Source of the DNA: Arthrospiribacter ruber
Lineage (GTDB): Bacteria; Bacteroidota; Bacteroidia; Cytophagales; Cyclobacteriaceae
Assembly (NCBI RefSeq): GCF_019343195.1
Contig: NZ_RPHB01000002.1
Span: 310,001 to 374,000 of the forward strand
Direction: 5' to 3'
Length of the DNA stretch: 64,000 bases
The notes below the pieces were generated by a model. It ran no database searches and was not told the DNA's origin. It saw only the letters and a list, made by a program, of their open reading frames with translations. Numbering within the stretch: the stretch's first letter is position 1; the number at the start of each line of letters is the position of its first letter. Shown here piece after piece: positions 28,661 to 37,397 of this stretch. A program made the translations under genes and the position numbers.

Positions 28661-28713
28661 AACCGGAGAGGTCTTAGAAGATTAAATTCCCTCATTTTAA
28701 AGCCCCTCCGGTT
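28661..28713. terminator. Possible terminator between convergent genes
   Basis: Imperfect 11-bp stem, AACCGGAGAGG at 28661 and CCCCTCCGGTT ending at 28713, one mismatch, long loop (about 31 nt). It lies between the small wHTH gene (+) and the integrase stop (-). The long loop makes it weak. Confidence 0.4.
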
Positions 28714-28725
28714 ATAAATTCAGAT

Positions 28726-29943
28726 TTACTTATCCAACTTTGATTTGAGAGCCAGCATATCTTCACTGATTTTTCCATCAAGGATTTTTGCATAATGTTG
28801 GGTCTGCTTCAGAGACCTGTGCCCCAAGAGTTTGGAGACTGTCTCAATCGGAACACCATTGCTTAAAGTTATGGTAGTAGCAAAAGTATGTCTGGCAATG
28901 TGGAAGGTCAGCTCCTTTCTCACCCCACAAAGATCAGCTATTTCTTTCAGGTAGGCATTCATCTTCTGGTTACTGGGCACCGGAAGTAGTGCATCTTCAT
29001 GAATACATTTAGGATGATCTTTGTATTTCTCTATGATCCGCAAAGCTACAGGAAGTATCGGGATCCTGATGGGCGCCTCTGTCTTTTGCCTTTTGGTCTC
29101 TATCCACTTTTCATTGTCAATACCAATTATAATCTGGGTTCTTTTGAGGTTCTTGACATCAATGTAGGCAAGGCCGGTATAACAGCTGAAAACAAAAATA
29201 TCTCTAACCTGATCCAGCCTTTCAATTGTAAAGTCCTTTTCTGAAATTGAAACCAATTCCTCCTTGGAAAGAACTTCCCTTGCCACTTCTCTTTTTGTCA
29301 TGACAAAACCTTGGAAAGGATCTCTTAAAAGCCATCCACTCTTCACGCAAGAAAGTACTATCTTCTTAAAATTTCCAAGATACTTGACTGTAGTATTGTG
29401 AGCACAGCCCCTGACAGTCTTTAGCCAGAAAGAATATTGACTGATAAAATCATAATCCAATTTTTTCAACTCTATGTCTTCTGCATTGTACTTCCATTTA
29501 ATGAAGGCTTTGGTATGATCATAGGAAGTCTTATACCTTTCCAATGTTCCTGGTGCAAATTCTTTCCCTACCAAAGCTTCCATTTGTTCGTTATGTTTCT
29601 GGAAAATTTCAAGTATCAGCTTTCTGTCGTCTGTAATTCCAAGGAGTACATTTTTGATGCTTTTTGCAGTTATCTCCTTGTCCCTGTCCAAAAGATATTT
29701 TCTGGCTTCCAATATTTTCATCTGAAATGAATCCAGAAAGGAATTGATTTGTCTGACTTTCTCAGACTTCCCCACTACCCTGCCTATAGCAGAATTCCAT
29801 TTTTCGGTTTTCAGAATTATTCTAGTTGAAATTTCAGTCCGTTGACAGTCAACAGTAATTCTGGCATAAATACAGTTTTTTGTTCCCTTCGAATTTCGGG
29901 AAGATTTCAGGTAAAACAGGAAACTGAATGATTTTTCGATCAT
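28726..29943 (-). CDS. Tyrosine recombinase (integrase) of the element
   Basis: 405 residues. N-terminal arm-binding and SAM-like core-binding regions lie up to about 215, then the catalytic domain. Catalytic residues seen: His348 and Arg351 in FHIARHTFATT, His375 in LLGHRSL, and nucleophile Tyr384 in QHYAKI. The first catalytic Arg is replaced: the motif reads CYTGLAYIDVKNL with Ala259 where most family members have Arg. CTnDOT IntDOT also lacks this Arg, so activity is still possible. Its start faces a cluster of GGTGAGTCATT repeats and the 3' end of tRNA-Ser, the likely attachment region. Confidence 0.9.
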   Translation of the reverse strand: MIEKSFSFLFYLKSSRNSKGTKNCIYARITVDCQRTEISTRIILKTEKWNSAIGRVVGKSEKVRQINSFLDSFQMKILEARKYLLDRDKEITAKSIKNVLLGITDDRKLILEIFQKHNEQMEALVGKEFAPGTLERYKTSYDHTKAFIKWKYNAEDIELKKLDYDFISQYSFWLKTVRGCAHNTTVKYLGNFKKIVLSCVKSGWLLRDPFQGFVMTKREVAREVLSKEELVSISEKDFTIERLDQVRDIFVFSCYTGLAYIDVKNLKRTQIIIGIDNEKWIETKRQKTEAPIRIPILPVALRIIEKYKDHPKCIHEDALLPVPSNQKMNAYLKEIADLCGVRKELTFHIARHTFATTITLSNGVPIETVSKLLGHRSLKQTQHYAKILDGKISEDMLALKSKLDK

Positions 29944-29976
29944 AATGACACACTTTAAAGGTTTAAATTAAACTTT

Positions 29977-30076
29977 GGTGAGTCATTCGGCAAGATGTTC
30001 ATCCTTCAAACAGGTTGATAATCAATATCTTAAACCCCTTCTGGTGAGTCATTTTTATTTAGCAAAATGACTCACC
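29977..30076. repeat. Integrase-proximal repeat cluster, candidate att arm sites
   Basis: GGTGAGTCATT occurs at 29977-29987. At 30043-30076 the longer GGTGAGTCATTTT and its perfect complement AAAATGACTCACC flank 8 bases, a 13-bp inverted repeat. A weaker relative, GGTGATTCA, lies at 30116. Direct plus inverted copies between an integrase and a tRNA 3' end are typical of recombinase arm sites, or of sites controlling the int promoter. Confidence 0.55.
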
Positions 30077-30138
30077 GCATGGGGCTAATTGATTTTGATA
30101 ATTCTTGCAAATTTTGGTGATTCAGGCACCAAAACGCA

Positions 30139-30171
30139 AAAAAGCCTGTATTGATGAAATACAGGCTTTTT
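30139..30171 (-). terminator. Terminator downstream of tRNA-Ser
   Basis: AAAAAGCCTGTATT-N5-AATACAGGCTTTTT is a perfect 14-bp stem including its A/T base. It lies 138 bases past the tRNA 3' end on the minus strand and can also function on the plus strand. Confidence 0.8.
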
Positions 30172-30309
30172 CAACTTGAAATTGTAAATAATGATTGAAA
30201 ATCAGCGTTTAAAGGCTCTAGAGGCCGTTTTTAAAGCTTTTTTCTTGTTGATTAAACCTTACATTTTCCTTGACTTTGGAAGGATTTGAAAGAAAAAATC
30301 AACTAAAAG

Positions 30310-30394
30310 CAGAGGAGGAGGGATTCGAACCCCCGGTACCTTGCGGTACAACGGTTTTCAAGACCGCCGCATTCGACCACTCTGCCACTCCTCT
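30310..30394 (-). tRNA. tRNA-Ser (anticodon UGA)
   Basis: On the minus strand the acceptor stem AGAGGAG (from 30394) pairs with CTCCTCT (30317-30311), followed by discriminator G at 30310; CCA is not encoded. The anticodon loop CTTGAAA gives UGA, read as Ser. A long variable arm (TTGTACCGCAAGGTACC) and the T arm GGGGGTTCGAATCCCTC fit a class II serine tRNA of 85 nt. Its 3' end points at the integrase, so it may be the integration target. Confidence 0.95.
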
Positions 30395-30486
30395 ATTTGG
30401 TCTAATTAAGATGACTTCTTTGAAAAGTCAGATAAATCTGATACTTCTCATTTTTTCCCGTATGCAATCACTCGCTTTACGGACTG

Positions 30487-30517
30487 CAAATGTAGCCCAT
30501 TGATGTGAATTTGCAAA
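30487..30517 (-). promoter_or_regulatory. Bacteroidota-type promoter of tRNA-Ser
   Basis: On the minus strand TTTG (30517-30514), a 19-base spacer, and TACATTTG (30494-30487) match the -33 TTG / -7 TAnnTTTG consensus exactly. It lies about 93 bases upstream of the mature tRNA end. The remaining bases to 30824 hold no gene and should carry the promoter of the permease gene that follows. Confidence 0.65.
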
Positions 30518-30824
30518 TCTTATCAACACCTTTTTCCTCCCCCACACTTTAAAAGCCTGAAAATCAATTTTATTTTTTCAAAACCTCTTGCACATGCATC
30601 CATAATCATACTGGGCCAACCTCTACCCCATTCACCAAACCTCCCCTCATATCCTTTTTTCTTCTTCACATTTCAATTTGTTCGCCAACGAACGGATTTG
30701 TCCGAATTGCCCTCAAAAGTTTTCTCAAATTGACCAAATTAGCCTCAAAAAAGGCATTTTATCTGGCATCCCTATTGAATCTTGATAATTGCTTTCTATT
30801 ATATTGTATTTAAAACTTTTCCCT

Positions 30825-33200
30825 ATGTTCTACAATTACCTATTGATCGCTTGGAGAAACTTTGCCAAAAGAAAAGCTTATGCCGGAATCAATATTTTTG
30901 GACTCAGCTTGGGCATAAGCTCATGCTTGCTGGTGTTTGCACTGGTTACACACATCCGAAGCTTTGACAACTTTCACCAACACTCAGAACACACTTACCG
31001 ACTGGTGACCAACTCATTTGAGGGAACCAGAGAATATTACACTTCCGGAGTGCCTGCAGTACTCCCTGAAGCATTTTTAAACGATTTCCCGGAAACTGAC
31101 CTATCCGTAATGATTTCCGGAGGGCACAATGGCCTGCTTACCGTAAATGCCCCGGACGGTGAAAGACGTCTCATGGAATCCAATATCGCATTTACCACAG
31201 ATGATTTTTTTGCTGTCTTCGACCGAAAAATAACAACAGGCGAAACCTTGGACATGCTCAAAAGCCCAAACCAAGCGGTAATTTCCAATAAATATGCGGA
31301 AAAGCTATTTGGAAAAGAGAACCCTGTCGGCAACACCTTTCAATTTCAAAAGGGGGATGTCTATGCCGTTACTGCTGTAATGGAAGACTTCCCAGTAAAC
31401 ACAGACTTTCCTTTCGATATTTTTCTCTCCTATGAAAACTTGAGAAAAAGCAGGGAAGAGGGTGGCTGGATGAGCATTTACAGTGATGACCAATTCTATG
31501 TGGTACTTGATCCACAGGCCAAAAACCAAGTCCAGGCTTCACTTCCAGGTTTTGTAGACAAATACTTGGGTGACAACAATACACTCAATCGAGAACATGT
31601 GTTGCAGCCGCTCTCAGAAATCCACTTCGATGAAAGATACGGCAACTTTGGCTATCAAGTAGCTCCACAATCCATCACGATCATGTTTGGCGTCGCCATA
31701 TTCCTGTTGATTACGGCATGTATCAATTTCATCAACCTCAGCACAGCACTTTCCGGAAAGAGGGCCAAAGAAGTGGGACTACGAAAAGTATTCGGGGGCC
31801 AAAAGTCCCACATAATCGGACAATTCTTAAGTGAAACCAGCCTTATCACGCTTTTCTCTTTGATGACGGCATTTGTACTGGCCGGAACTGCCCTGCCTTA
31901 CCTAAACAACTTCCTTGGTACAAAAGCAGAATTTACCGTCCTATTCACACCTATGGGCATTTGCACCATGCTCTCTATATGGTTGGTTGTCAGCATCATT
32001 TCAGGAGCCTATCCTTCCCTGACCATCAGCCAGCTCAATCCAATCCGGGCCATCAAGGAGCAGTCACAAAGCAAACAGACCGGATCTTATACCATGAGAA
32101 AAGGGCTGGTGATATTCCAGTTTATGATCACCCAGTTTTTCATTATCGGTACTTTGGTTTTAGTAATGCAGATGAACCATTTGAGGTCAGGCGATCTTGG
32201 CTTTCAAAAAGATGCCGTTGTCACTTTTTCTATCCCTGAAAGAGACAAGGAAAAGTCAAACCTACTGGCTGAGAGACTTAGGAACCTGAACGGGATAAGC
32301 GCTGTATCCCTCTCATTTACAGAACCGGCCTCAACTTCCACTTCCTCCACCAATGCCATTTTGAAAGAAAGTGGGGAGGAATATACTGTATACATCAAAC
32401 CTGCTGATGAGTATTACTTGGATACTTATGGTTTACAGCTCATGGCCGGAGAAAACCTAATCCGGGAAGATAGTGTCAGCAGATATTTGGTGACAGAAGC
32501 TTTTGCCAGAAAAGCCGGATTTGAAAACCCGGAAGAAATGCTAGGCACTTACATCAATATCGGAGGAATTGACGCCCCGGTTACCGGCTTGCTGAGGGAC
32601 TTTTATACCAAATCTCTAAAAAGTGAAATAGAACCTATGGCTATATTCAACAATCCCCACCTTTTTAGTACCGTAGGTTTGAAAATCGGCAATGCCAATG
32701 CCAATATGGTATTGGCTGAGGCAGAGAATATCTTCTCGGGACTTTATCCCGAATTTGGCTTTGAATACATGTTTCTGGACGAAAAAATCGCACGCTTTTA
32801 TGAAGCGGAAGAGAGGTTGACCCTTTTGTTTTTGATTTTTTCCTGCATAGCTGTAGCTGTAGGTTGTATTGGCCTTTATGGATTGGTTTCCTTCATGGCA
32901 TCTGTTAGGGTCAAAGAAATCGGTGTCCGAAAAGTATTGGGAGCCAGTTCTGCCCAGGTGCTGGGCATATTCACCAAAGAGTATGTCAGTTTGTTGCTTA
33001 TTGCATTTTTGCTGGCAGCCCCTTTGGCGACTTTTGTAATGAAAAAATGGCTTGAGAACTATGCTTCCAAAATAGAGTTATCCTATGAACTTTACCTGCT
33101 TTCCATTATCATAGTTGCTATGATCGCTTTCACCACCGTAGGATACCGATCTATCAAAGCAGCTTGGTCCAACCCTGTCCATGCACTGAAAAGCGAATAA
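30825..33200 (+). CDS. FtsX/MacB-type ABC transporter permease
   Basis: 791 residues from MFYNYLLIAWRNFAKRKAY; ATG at 30825 suits the family better than the TTG further upstream. Plan: TM1 with INIFGLSLGISSCLLVFALV, a periplasmic MacB core domain, three TM helices around 290-400, a second core domain, and three TM helices at the end (FSCIAVAVGCIGLYGLVSFM, VKEIGVRKVLGAS). It is the duplicated eight-TM layout typical of Bacteroidota. No ATPase subunit is encoded nearby. Such permeases usually move lipids, peptides or act as mechanotransmitters; the substrate is unknown. A paralogue follows. Confidence 0.9.
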   Translation: MFYNYLLIAWRNFAKRKAYAGINIFGLSLGISSCLLVFALVTHIRSFDNFHQHSEHTYRLVTNSFEGTREYYTSGVPAVLPEAFLNDFPETDLSVMISGGHNGLLTVNAPDGERRLMESNIAFTTDDFFAVFDRKITTGETLDMLKSPNQAVISNKYAEKLFGKENPVGNTFQFQKGDVYAVTAVMEDFPVNTDFPFDIFLSYENLRKSREEGGWMSIYSDDQFYVVLDPQAKNQVQASLPGFVDKYLGDNNTLNREHVLQPLSEIHFDERYGNFGYQVAPQSITIMFGVAIFLLITACINFINLSTALSGKRAKEVGLRKVFGGQKSHIIGQFLSETSLITLFSLMTAFVLAGTALPYLNNFLGTKAEFTVLFTPMGICTMLSIWLVVSIISGAYPSLTISQLNPIRAIKEQSQSKQTGSYTMRKGLVIFQFMITQFFIIGTLVLVMQMNHLRSGDLGFQKDAVVTFSIPERDKEKSNLLAERLRNLNGISAVSLSFTEPASTSTSSTNAILKESGEEYTVYIKPADEYYLDTYGLQLMAGENLIREDSVSRYLVTEAFARKAGFENPEEMLGTYINIGGIDAPVTGLLRDFYTKSLKSEIEPMAIFNNPHLFSTVGLKIGNANANMVLAEAENIFSGLYPEFGFEYMFLDEKIARFYEAEERLTLLFLIFSCIAVAVGCIGLYGLVSFMASVRVKEIGVRKVLGASSAQVLGIFTKEYVSLLLIAFLLAAPLATFVMKKWLENYASKIELSYELYLLSIIIVAMIAFTTVGYRSIKAAWSNPVHALKSE

Positions 33201-33235
33201 AGCCCTCTTACTACACCTGACCAAATTCTTGAACC

Positions 33236-35644
33236 ATGCTCAAAAATTACTTTACCATAGCAATCAGGAACATCCGACGCAATAAGCTCAGAACCTTGGT
33301 ACATGTCCTGGGCCTGTCTCTTGGGATGGGCATATGTCTGGTCATTTTCCATGTAGTATTGCATGCATACAGTTTTGACAGGTTTCACGCGGACAGCGAC
33401 AGGATTTATCGAATCAACACAATTTCGGAATGGGAAGAGGGGAGCACCTTCAAAACTTCCGGAACCAACGGTCCACTCGGAGAGATCATAGATGAGGAAC
33501 TCTCATTTGTAAAGGAAAAAGGCAGGCTATATACCCTCTATGAAACCATGATAGTGATCCCAGAGGAAAACAAAGTGATCGGAAGAAGTGACAAAGTCGC
33601 TTTTGCCAACCAAGGTTTTTTCAGGATTTTTCAGAGAAAGTGGCTTTCAGGAAATGAGGAAACTGCCCTGGACGAGCCATTTTCAGTTGTCATTACAGAA
33701 AGCAGCCTGGAAAAGTATTTCCCAGGCCAAACTCCCAATGAGGTTTTAGGCAAGGAAATTTTATGGATTGATGCTTCTGATTCTGCTTTTGCTCAGGTCA
33801 AAGGAGTAGTAGCTGACTTTACAGAAAATACCGACTTTTACTTCACTGATTTTATCTCCTTTGAAACCATTGCTTCCAAAGAAAGAGAAGATTGGTTGGG
33901 GCTTCACAGCTGGACCAATCTCAATACCATGAGCCAGCTTTTTGTCAAATTGAATGCAAACTCCGGTAAACAGGAACTGGATAAAGGACTGCTTTCTATT
34001 TCCAAAAAACACCTCGGAGAAGACAGTGAAACCACTTTTATCGGTGAACCACTGGCGGAAATGCATTTCAGCGAAAACTACGATGACACAACAGTTTCAA
34101 AGCCTCTTCTGAAAGGACTTATCTACATTGGGATCATAATATTGCTTTTGGCCTGCCTCAATTTCATCAATCTGGAAACAGCCTTGGCCATCAACAAAAC
34201 CAAAGAAGTAGGGATCAGGAAAACTTTGGGGAGTAACCGGCCCCAGTTGATTTATCAGTTTCTTTGTGAAACCTTTGTGATGGCCCTCATTGCCTCCATA
34301 GCAGCATTGTTTTTTGCAGACATGTTCAAAAACTACTTTTCAGATTACCTCCCCAAAAGTTTTGAAGTGTCCTTTATCGACCTTCAGAGCTTGGCCTTTT
34401 TGCTTGTCAATTCGTTGGTACTCACTTTCGTTTCAGGCATATACCCGGCCATTGTGCTGTCCAATTATCAGCCTCAAAGGGCCCTTAAAGGGGAACTTCA
34501 TCAGGAATATAAATTTTCGATCGGAGTATTTTTGAGAAAAAATCTCGCTGTGCTTCAGTTTACGGCATCCATTACTTTCATCATTCTGGTCCTTGTACTC
34601 AGCAGCCAACTCAAATTTATCAGCTCACAACCTTTGGGTTTTGAAAAAGAGGCATTACTGTATACCAATCTTCCTTTTATGGGAGACAGAAATCAGAGAG
34701 AGGTACTAGCAGAAAGAATCAAAAATGAAAGCTACGTAGAAAGTGTGAGCCTGAGTAACAACCTGGTCTCTTCCAACAGCATTTGGACCTCAGATGCTTA
34801 CTTGATGATGGATTCTGCTGAAACCCGTGTCAATGTGCATATCATGAATGTGGATTCTGCCTTTGTATCAGTCAATGGCATCCGACTTTTGGCCGGAAGA
34901 AAACCGAACAATAAACAAAATGAAATCTTGGTCAATAGGAATTTCATCAATGCCACCACAGCTTTGGATCCTGAGACTTTGATCGGAATGAACCTCAATT
35001 TCCGAACTGAACCACATGTGATAGTCGGAGTGGTAGAAAACTTCAACGCGAGAAATCTAAAAGAGGAAATCATGCCTATGGTATTGACCTACAATCCTGA
35101 CTATTTTTTCCTGCTTACCGTTAAAGTTTCCTCTTCCCATAACCTGTCCTATGCCAAACAAGAGTTGGAAAAACTGACGGAAGAAGCATTTCCTTATGAA
35201 GCATCCGGATTTATTTTCCTGGATGAGGTATTGGAAGGGTTCTATGAATCCGATAGAAAAATCCAGGGAGTGTTGTCCTTTGCAGCTGTGATTTCCATCC
35301 TGATCTCCATTTTGGGATTATTTGGCTTGTCCTCTTTTACCATTGCCCAAAGAACCAAAGAAGTCAGCATTCGAAAAATCCTGGGTGCCGGAGTGTTTCA
35401 GATCATTGCATTGATCAGCAAGCAATACGTAATATTGGTATTGACTTCATTTGCGTTTGCTGCATTTCCGGCCTATTACTTTGGAAAAGAATGGCTAATG
35501 GAATTTGCCTACCGGATCGATATGCCCTACAGCCAGTTTGTTCTGGTGGGTGTTGGAGTGCTGTGCCTCACCCTTTTGGTGGTAGGATTTCACACCTTGC
35601 ATGTAGCAAGAAGCAATCCTGCGGATATCCTGAAGAGTGAATAA
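33236..35644 (+). CDS. FtsX/MacB-type ABC transporter permease (paralogue)
   Basis: 802 residues, same layout as the preceding permease: MLKNYFTIAIRNIRRNKLRT, first TM with LVHVLGLSLGMGICLVIF, two MacB core domains and two three-TM bundles. The coupling-helix motif occurs twice (KEVGIRKTLGSNRPQ and KEVSIRKILGAGVFQ), and it ends SNPADILKSE. It starts 35 bases after its neighbour, so the two form an operon and could be a heteromeric pair. The cognate ATPase must come from elsewhere in the genome. Confidence 0.9.
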   Translation: MLKNYFTIAIRNIRRNKLRTLVHVLGLSLGMGICLVIFHVVLHAYSFDRFHADSDRIYRINTISEWEEGSTFKTSGTNGPLGEIIDEELSFVKEKGRLYTLYETMIVIPEENKVIGRSDKVAFANQGFFRIFQRKWLSGNEETALDEPFSVVITESSLEKYFPGQTPNEVLGKEILWIDASDSAFAQVKGVVADFTENTDFYFTDFISFETIASKEREDWLGLHSWTNLNTMSQLFVKLNANSGKQELDKGLLSISKKHLGEDSETTFIGEPLAEMHFSENYDDTTVSKPLLKGLIYIGIIILLLACLNFINLETALAINKTKEVGIRKTLGSNRPQLIYQFLCETFVMALIASIAALFFADMFKNYFSDYLPKSFEVSFIDLQSLAFLLVNSLVLTFVSGIYPAIVLSNYQPQRALKGELHQEYKFSIGVFLRKNLAVLQFTASITFIILVLVLSSQLKFISSQPLGFEKEALLYTNLPFMGDRNQREVLAERIKNESYVESVSLSNNLVSSNSIWTSDAYLMMDSAETRVNVHIMNVDSAFVSVNGIRLLAGRKPNNKQNEILVNRNFINATTALDPETLIGMNLNFRTEPHVIVGVVENFNARNLKEEIMPMVLTYNPDYFFLLTVKVSSSHNLSYAKQELEKLTEEAFPYEASGFIFLDEVLEGFYESDRKIQGVLSFAAVISILISILGLFGLSSFTIAQRTKEVSIRKILGAGVFQIIALISKQYVILVLTSFAFAAFPAYYFGKEWLMEFAYRIDMPYSQFVLVGVGVLCLTLLVVGFHTLHVARSNPADILKSE

Positions 35645-35754
35645 ACTCTTTATCTCAGGGAAATATTAAAGGTTAATCTTATTATTTTTTCACCTTTTAC
35701 AAAACCTTCTCCTGTTTTTTACTTATATTAAGATACAACCAAACGCTCTCTGTC

Positions 35755-36282
35755 ATGAAAACCCAAATATTCACCTTCTGCTTCTCCATTGTTTTTGGAT
35801 TACTTTCCGCACAGACCATGCAGACATTCCAGACAAGCAATGGAATACCTTCCATTTTTCCTTCCCAAACCATCAAAACCGTAGCTCCCAATACCCAGAA
35901 CGTCTACAACCACCAAAACGGAATTCAACAGCCTTTTCCTTCTCAGGTGATCACAACAAATCCGCAAAGTGGAGTCAAGCAGGTGTACAGCACCACCAAT
36001 GGAATACAGGACATTATACCCGTGCAAGTAATTAAACCCAATACAATGGGCGGTTATGATATTTTTGAAACAAAAAATGGAATACCGAACATCACTCCCA
36101 GCAAAACCATGAGGCCTGACCCCATGGGTGGAATAGCAGTTTTTCCCACTCAGAATGGAATTCCATCAGTCAGCCCTGACAAGACCATAAGACCTAATCA
36201 AGGTGGTTTTGATATAGTACAATATAAAAGTGGACTACCGGAACTCTTTCCTAGCAAAACAATCAAGGTAAAGGATCCCTGA
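35755..36282 (+). CDS. Secreted protein of six ~26-residue repeats
   Basis: 175 residues with a signal peptide cut near LLSAQ. The mature part is nearly all repeats. The unit is roughly V-Y/F-x-T-x-N-G-I-P-x-x-x-P-S-x-T-I-K/R-P-N-x-x-G-G. Anchor NG/SG pairs lie at residues 29, 55, 82, 108, 134 and 159, so the period is 25-27. I recognise no family. Each unit could be a beta-hairpin and the whole a small beta-solenoid or propeller-like fold; that is inference. It has its own promoter region and is followed by a gene on the opposite strand. Confidence 0.75.
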   Translation: MKTQIFTFCFSIVFGLLSAQTMQTFQTSNGIPSIFPSQTIKTVAPNTQNVYNHQNGIQQPFPSQVITTNPQSGVKQVYSTTNGIQDIIPVQVIKPNTMGGYDIFETKNGIPNITPSKTMRPDPMGGIAVFPTQNGIPSVSPDKTIRPNQGGFDIVQYKSGLPELFPSKTIKVKDP

Positions 36283-36298
36283 AAACATGAAAAAACAA

Positions 36299-36328
36299 AA
36301 CCCGTTGACAGTGAGGCTGCAACGGGTT
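36299..36328 (-). terminator. Terminator of the small membrane protein gene
   Basis: Perfect 9-bp stem, AACCCGTTG and CAACGGGTT, loop of 12. On the minus strand it is followed by TTGTTTTT, so it best fits the gene ending at 36363. Confidence 0.6.
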
Positions 36329-36362
36329 CGTAACTATTAATCAGGGTGATTAAGTACTTTTC

Positions 36363-36572
36363 TTAAGCCAAGGCTTTTTTCTTATCTATAGAAGATTTCC
36401 AATAAAGGTAAGCAAAGCCCATTTGCGGAACTGCCAACAATAGGATTGTCGGAACCAATGCTTGGGAGCTCAACCCCAACTCAATACCTAAAGATTTTGA
36501 CGCTGAGAAAATCGTCACGACCGCTACCAATGCAAACATATTGGCAAGGATCAATTTTGTTTTGTTTTTCAT
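36363..36572 (-). CDS. Small two-helix membrane protein
   Basis: 69 residues from MKNKTKLILANMF (ATG at 36572); a longer frame upstream adds an unlikely basic stretch. It has two predicted membrane helices, LANMFALVAVVTIFSAS and LVPTILLLAVPQMGFAYLYW, and a basic tail KKKALA. I recognise no family. It stands alone with its own terminator. Confidence 0.55.
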   Translation of the reverse strand: MKNKTKLILANMFALVAVVTIFSASKSLGIELGLSSQALVPTILLLAVPQMGFAYLYWKSSIDKKKALA

Positions 36573-37140
36573 GTGCTTGACATTTGTTTTTTTGATTATC
36601 ACCTTCCTAAAGGCCGGCAATTTTGTTGCATGAAAATTTCTTTTTTTTCAAAATCAACATGCATTCAATTGTTGTTGGATAAAGTCATTGGGTGATTACC
36701 ATTTTTCGGCAATGCGTCAATCAGCTATTTCCGGGGACTAATATGAAACAAAAAAATCAATAAACAAATTATTTTTTACTTGAAAAGATCAAATAATTTC
36801 AACTGAAAATGAGATACTTAAGAAAAATGAATTTCAGAATTTTAAATTTGTATTACATCACAAAATCCAAGATTTTAGACTTTGGTATTATTTAAAAAAA
36901 AACGAAAATGCAATCAACCCAAAATCATAGTAATAACATAAGGTCATACACTTCTTTGTCAGCAGCATCAATTTCTGATACAAATAGTTGTTCCAAAACA
37001 ATACCTACAAATAACTGGTCGTGGCGGATCCAAAATCAATTACTATCGGGTTAACTTAGGTCCTTATTTAATTTGGTTTGTAGTGGAATTTCAGATATAT
37101 ATAATACATACAATTATAAATGTAAACCAGGTACCAAAAA
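36573..37140. other. AT-rich gap
   Basis: About 570 bases without a gene I can support. A 48-codon plus-strand frame at 36908-37054 (MQSTQNHSNNIRSYTSLSAA onward) is low in complexity, Ser/Asn-rich and has no family look; I treat it as chance. Confidence 0.45.
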
Positions 37141-37365
37141 TTACTTCCTCCTGCTTATGTCACGGATATAAAGTTCTTCAACTTTTTTCCTTGCCCATTC
37201 CTGTTTTCTGAGAAACTTAAGACTGGAATTGATGGAGGGTTCATGGGTAAAACACCTGATATTGATCCTTTCTCCAAGTCTTTCCCAGCCATATTTATTC
37301 ACCAGGTGCTCAAGGATGTCTACCAGTCTCACACCATGAAGAGGGTTGTTGGGTTGTGTTTCCAT
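37141..37365 (-). CDS. VF530-type (DUF2132) DNA-binding protein
   Basis: 74 residues from [12 protein letters not shown] (ATG at 37365). The family run is clear: [62 protein letters not shown]530 proteins are small DNA-binding proteins with a double-helix-motif fold, widespread in proteobacteria and Bacteroidota; their role is unsettled. It lies 32 bases after the DUF5916 gene on the same strand. Confidence 0.88.
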   Translation of the reverse strand: METQPNNPLHGVRLVDILEHLVNKYGWERLGERINIRCFTHEPSINSSLKFLRKQEWARKKVEELYIRDISRRK

Positions 37366-37397
37366 TTTGCAAAAATATCCAATCTCCTCGTAAAGCC

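Noticed and set aside
36908-37054. 48-codon open frame
   Set aside because: Ser/Asn-rich, low complexity, no clear promoter or family; likely chance in an AT-rich gap.
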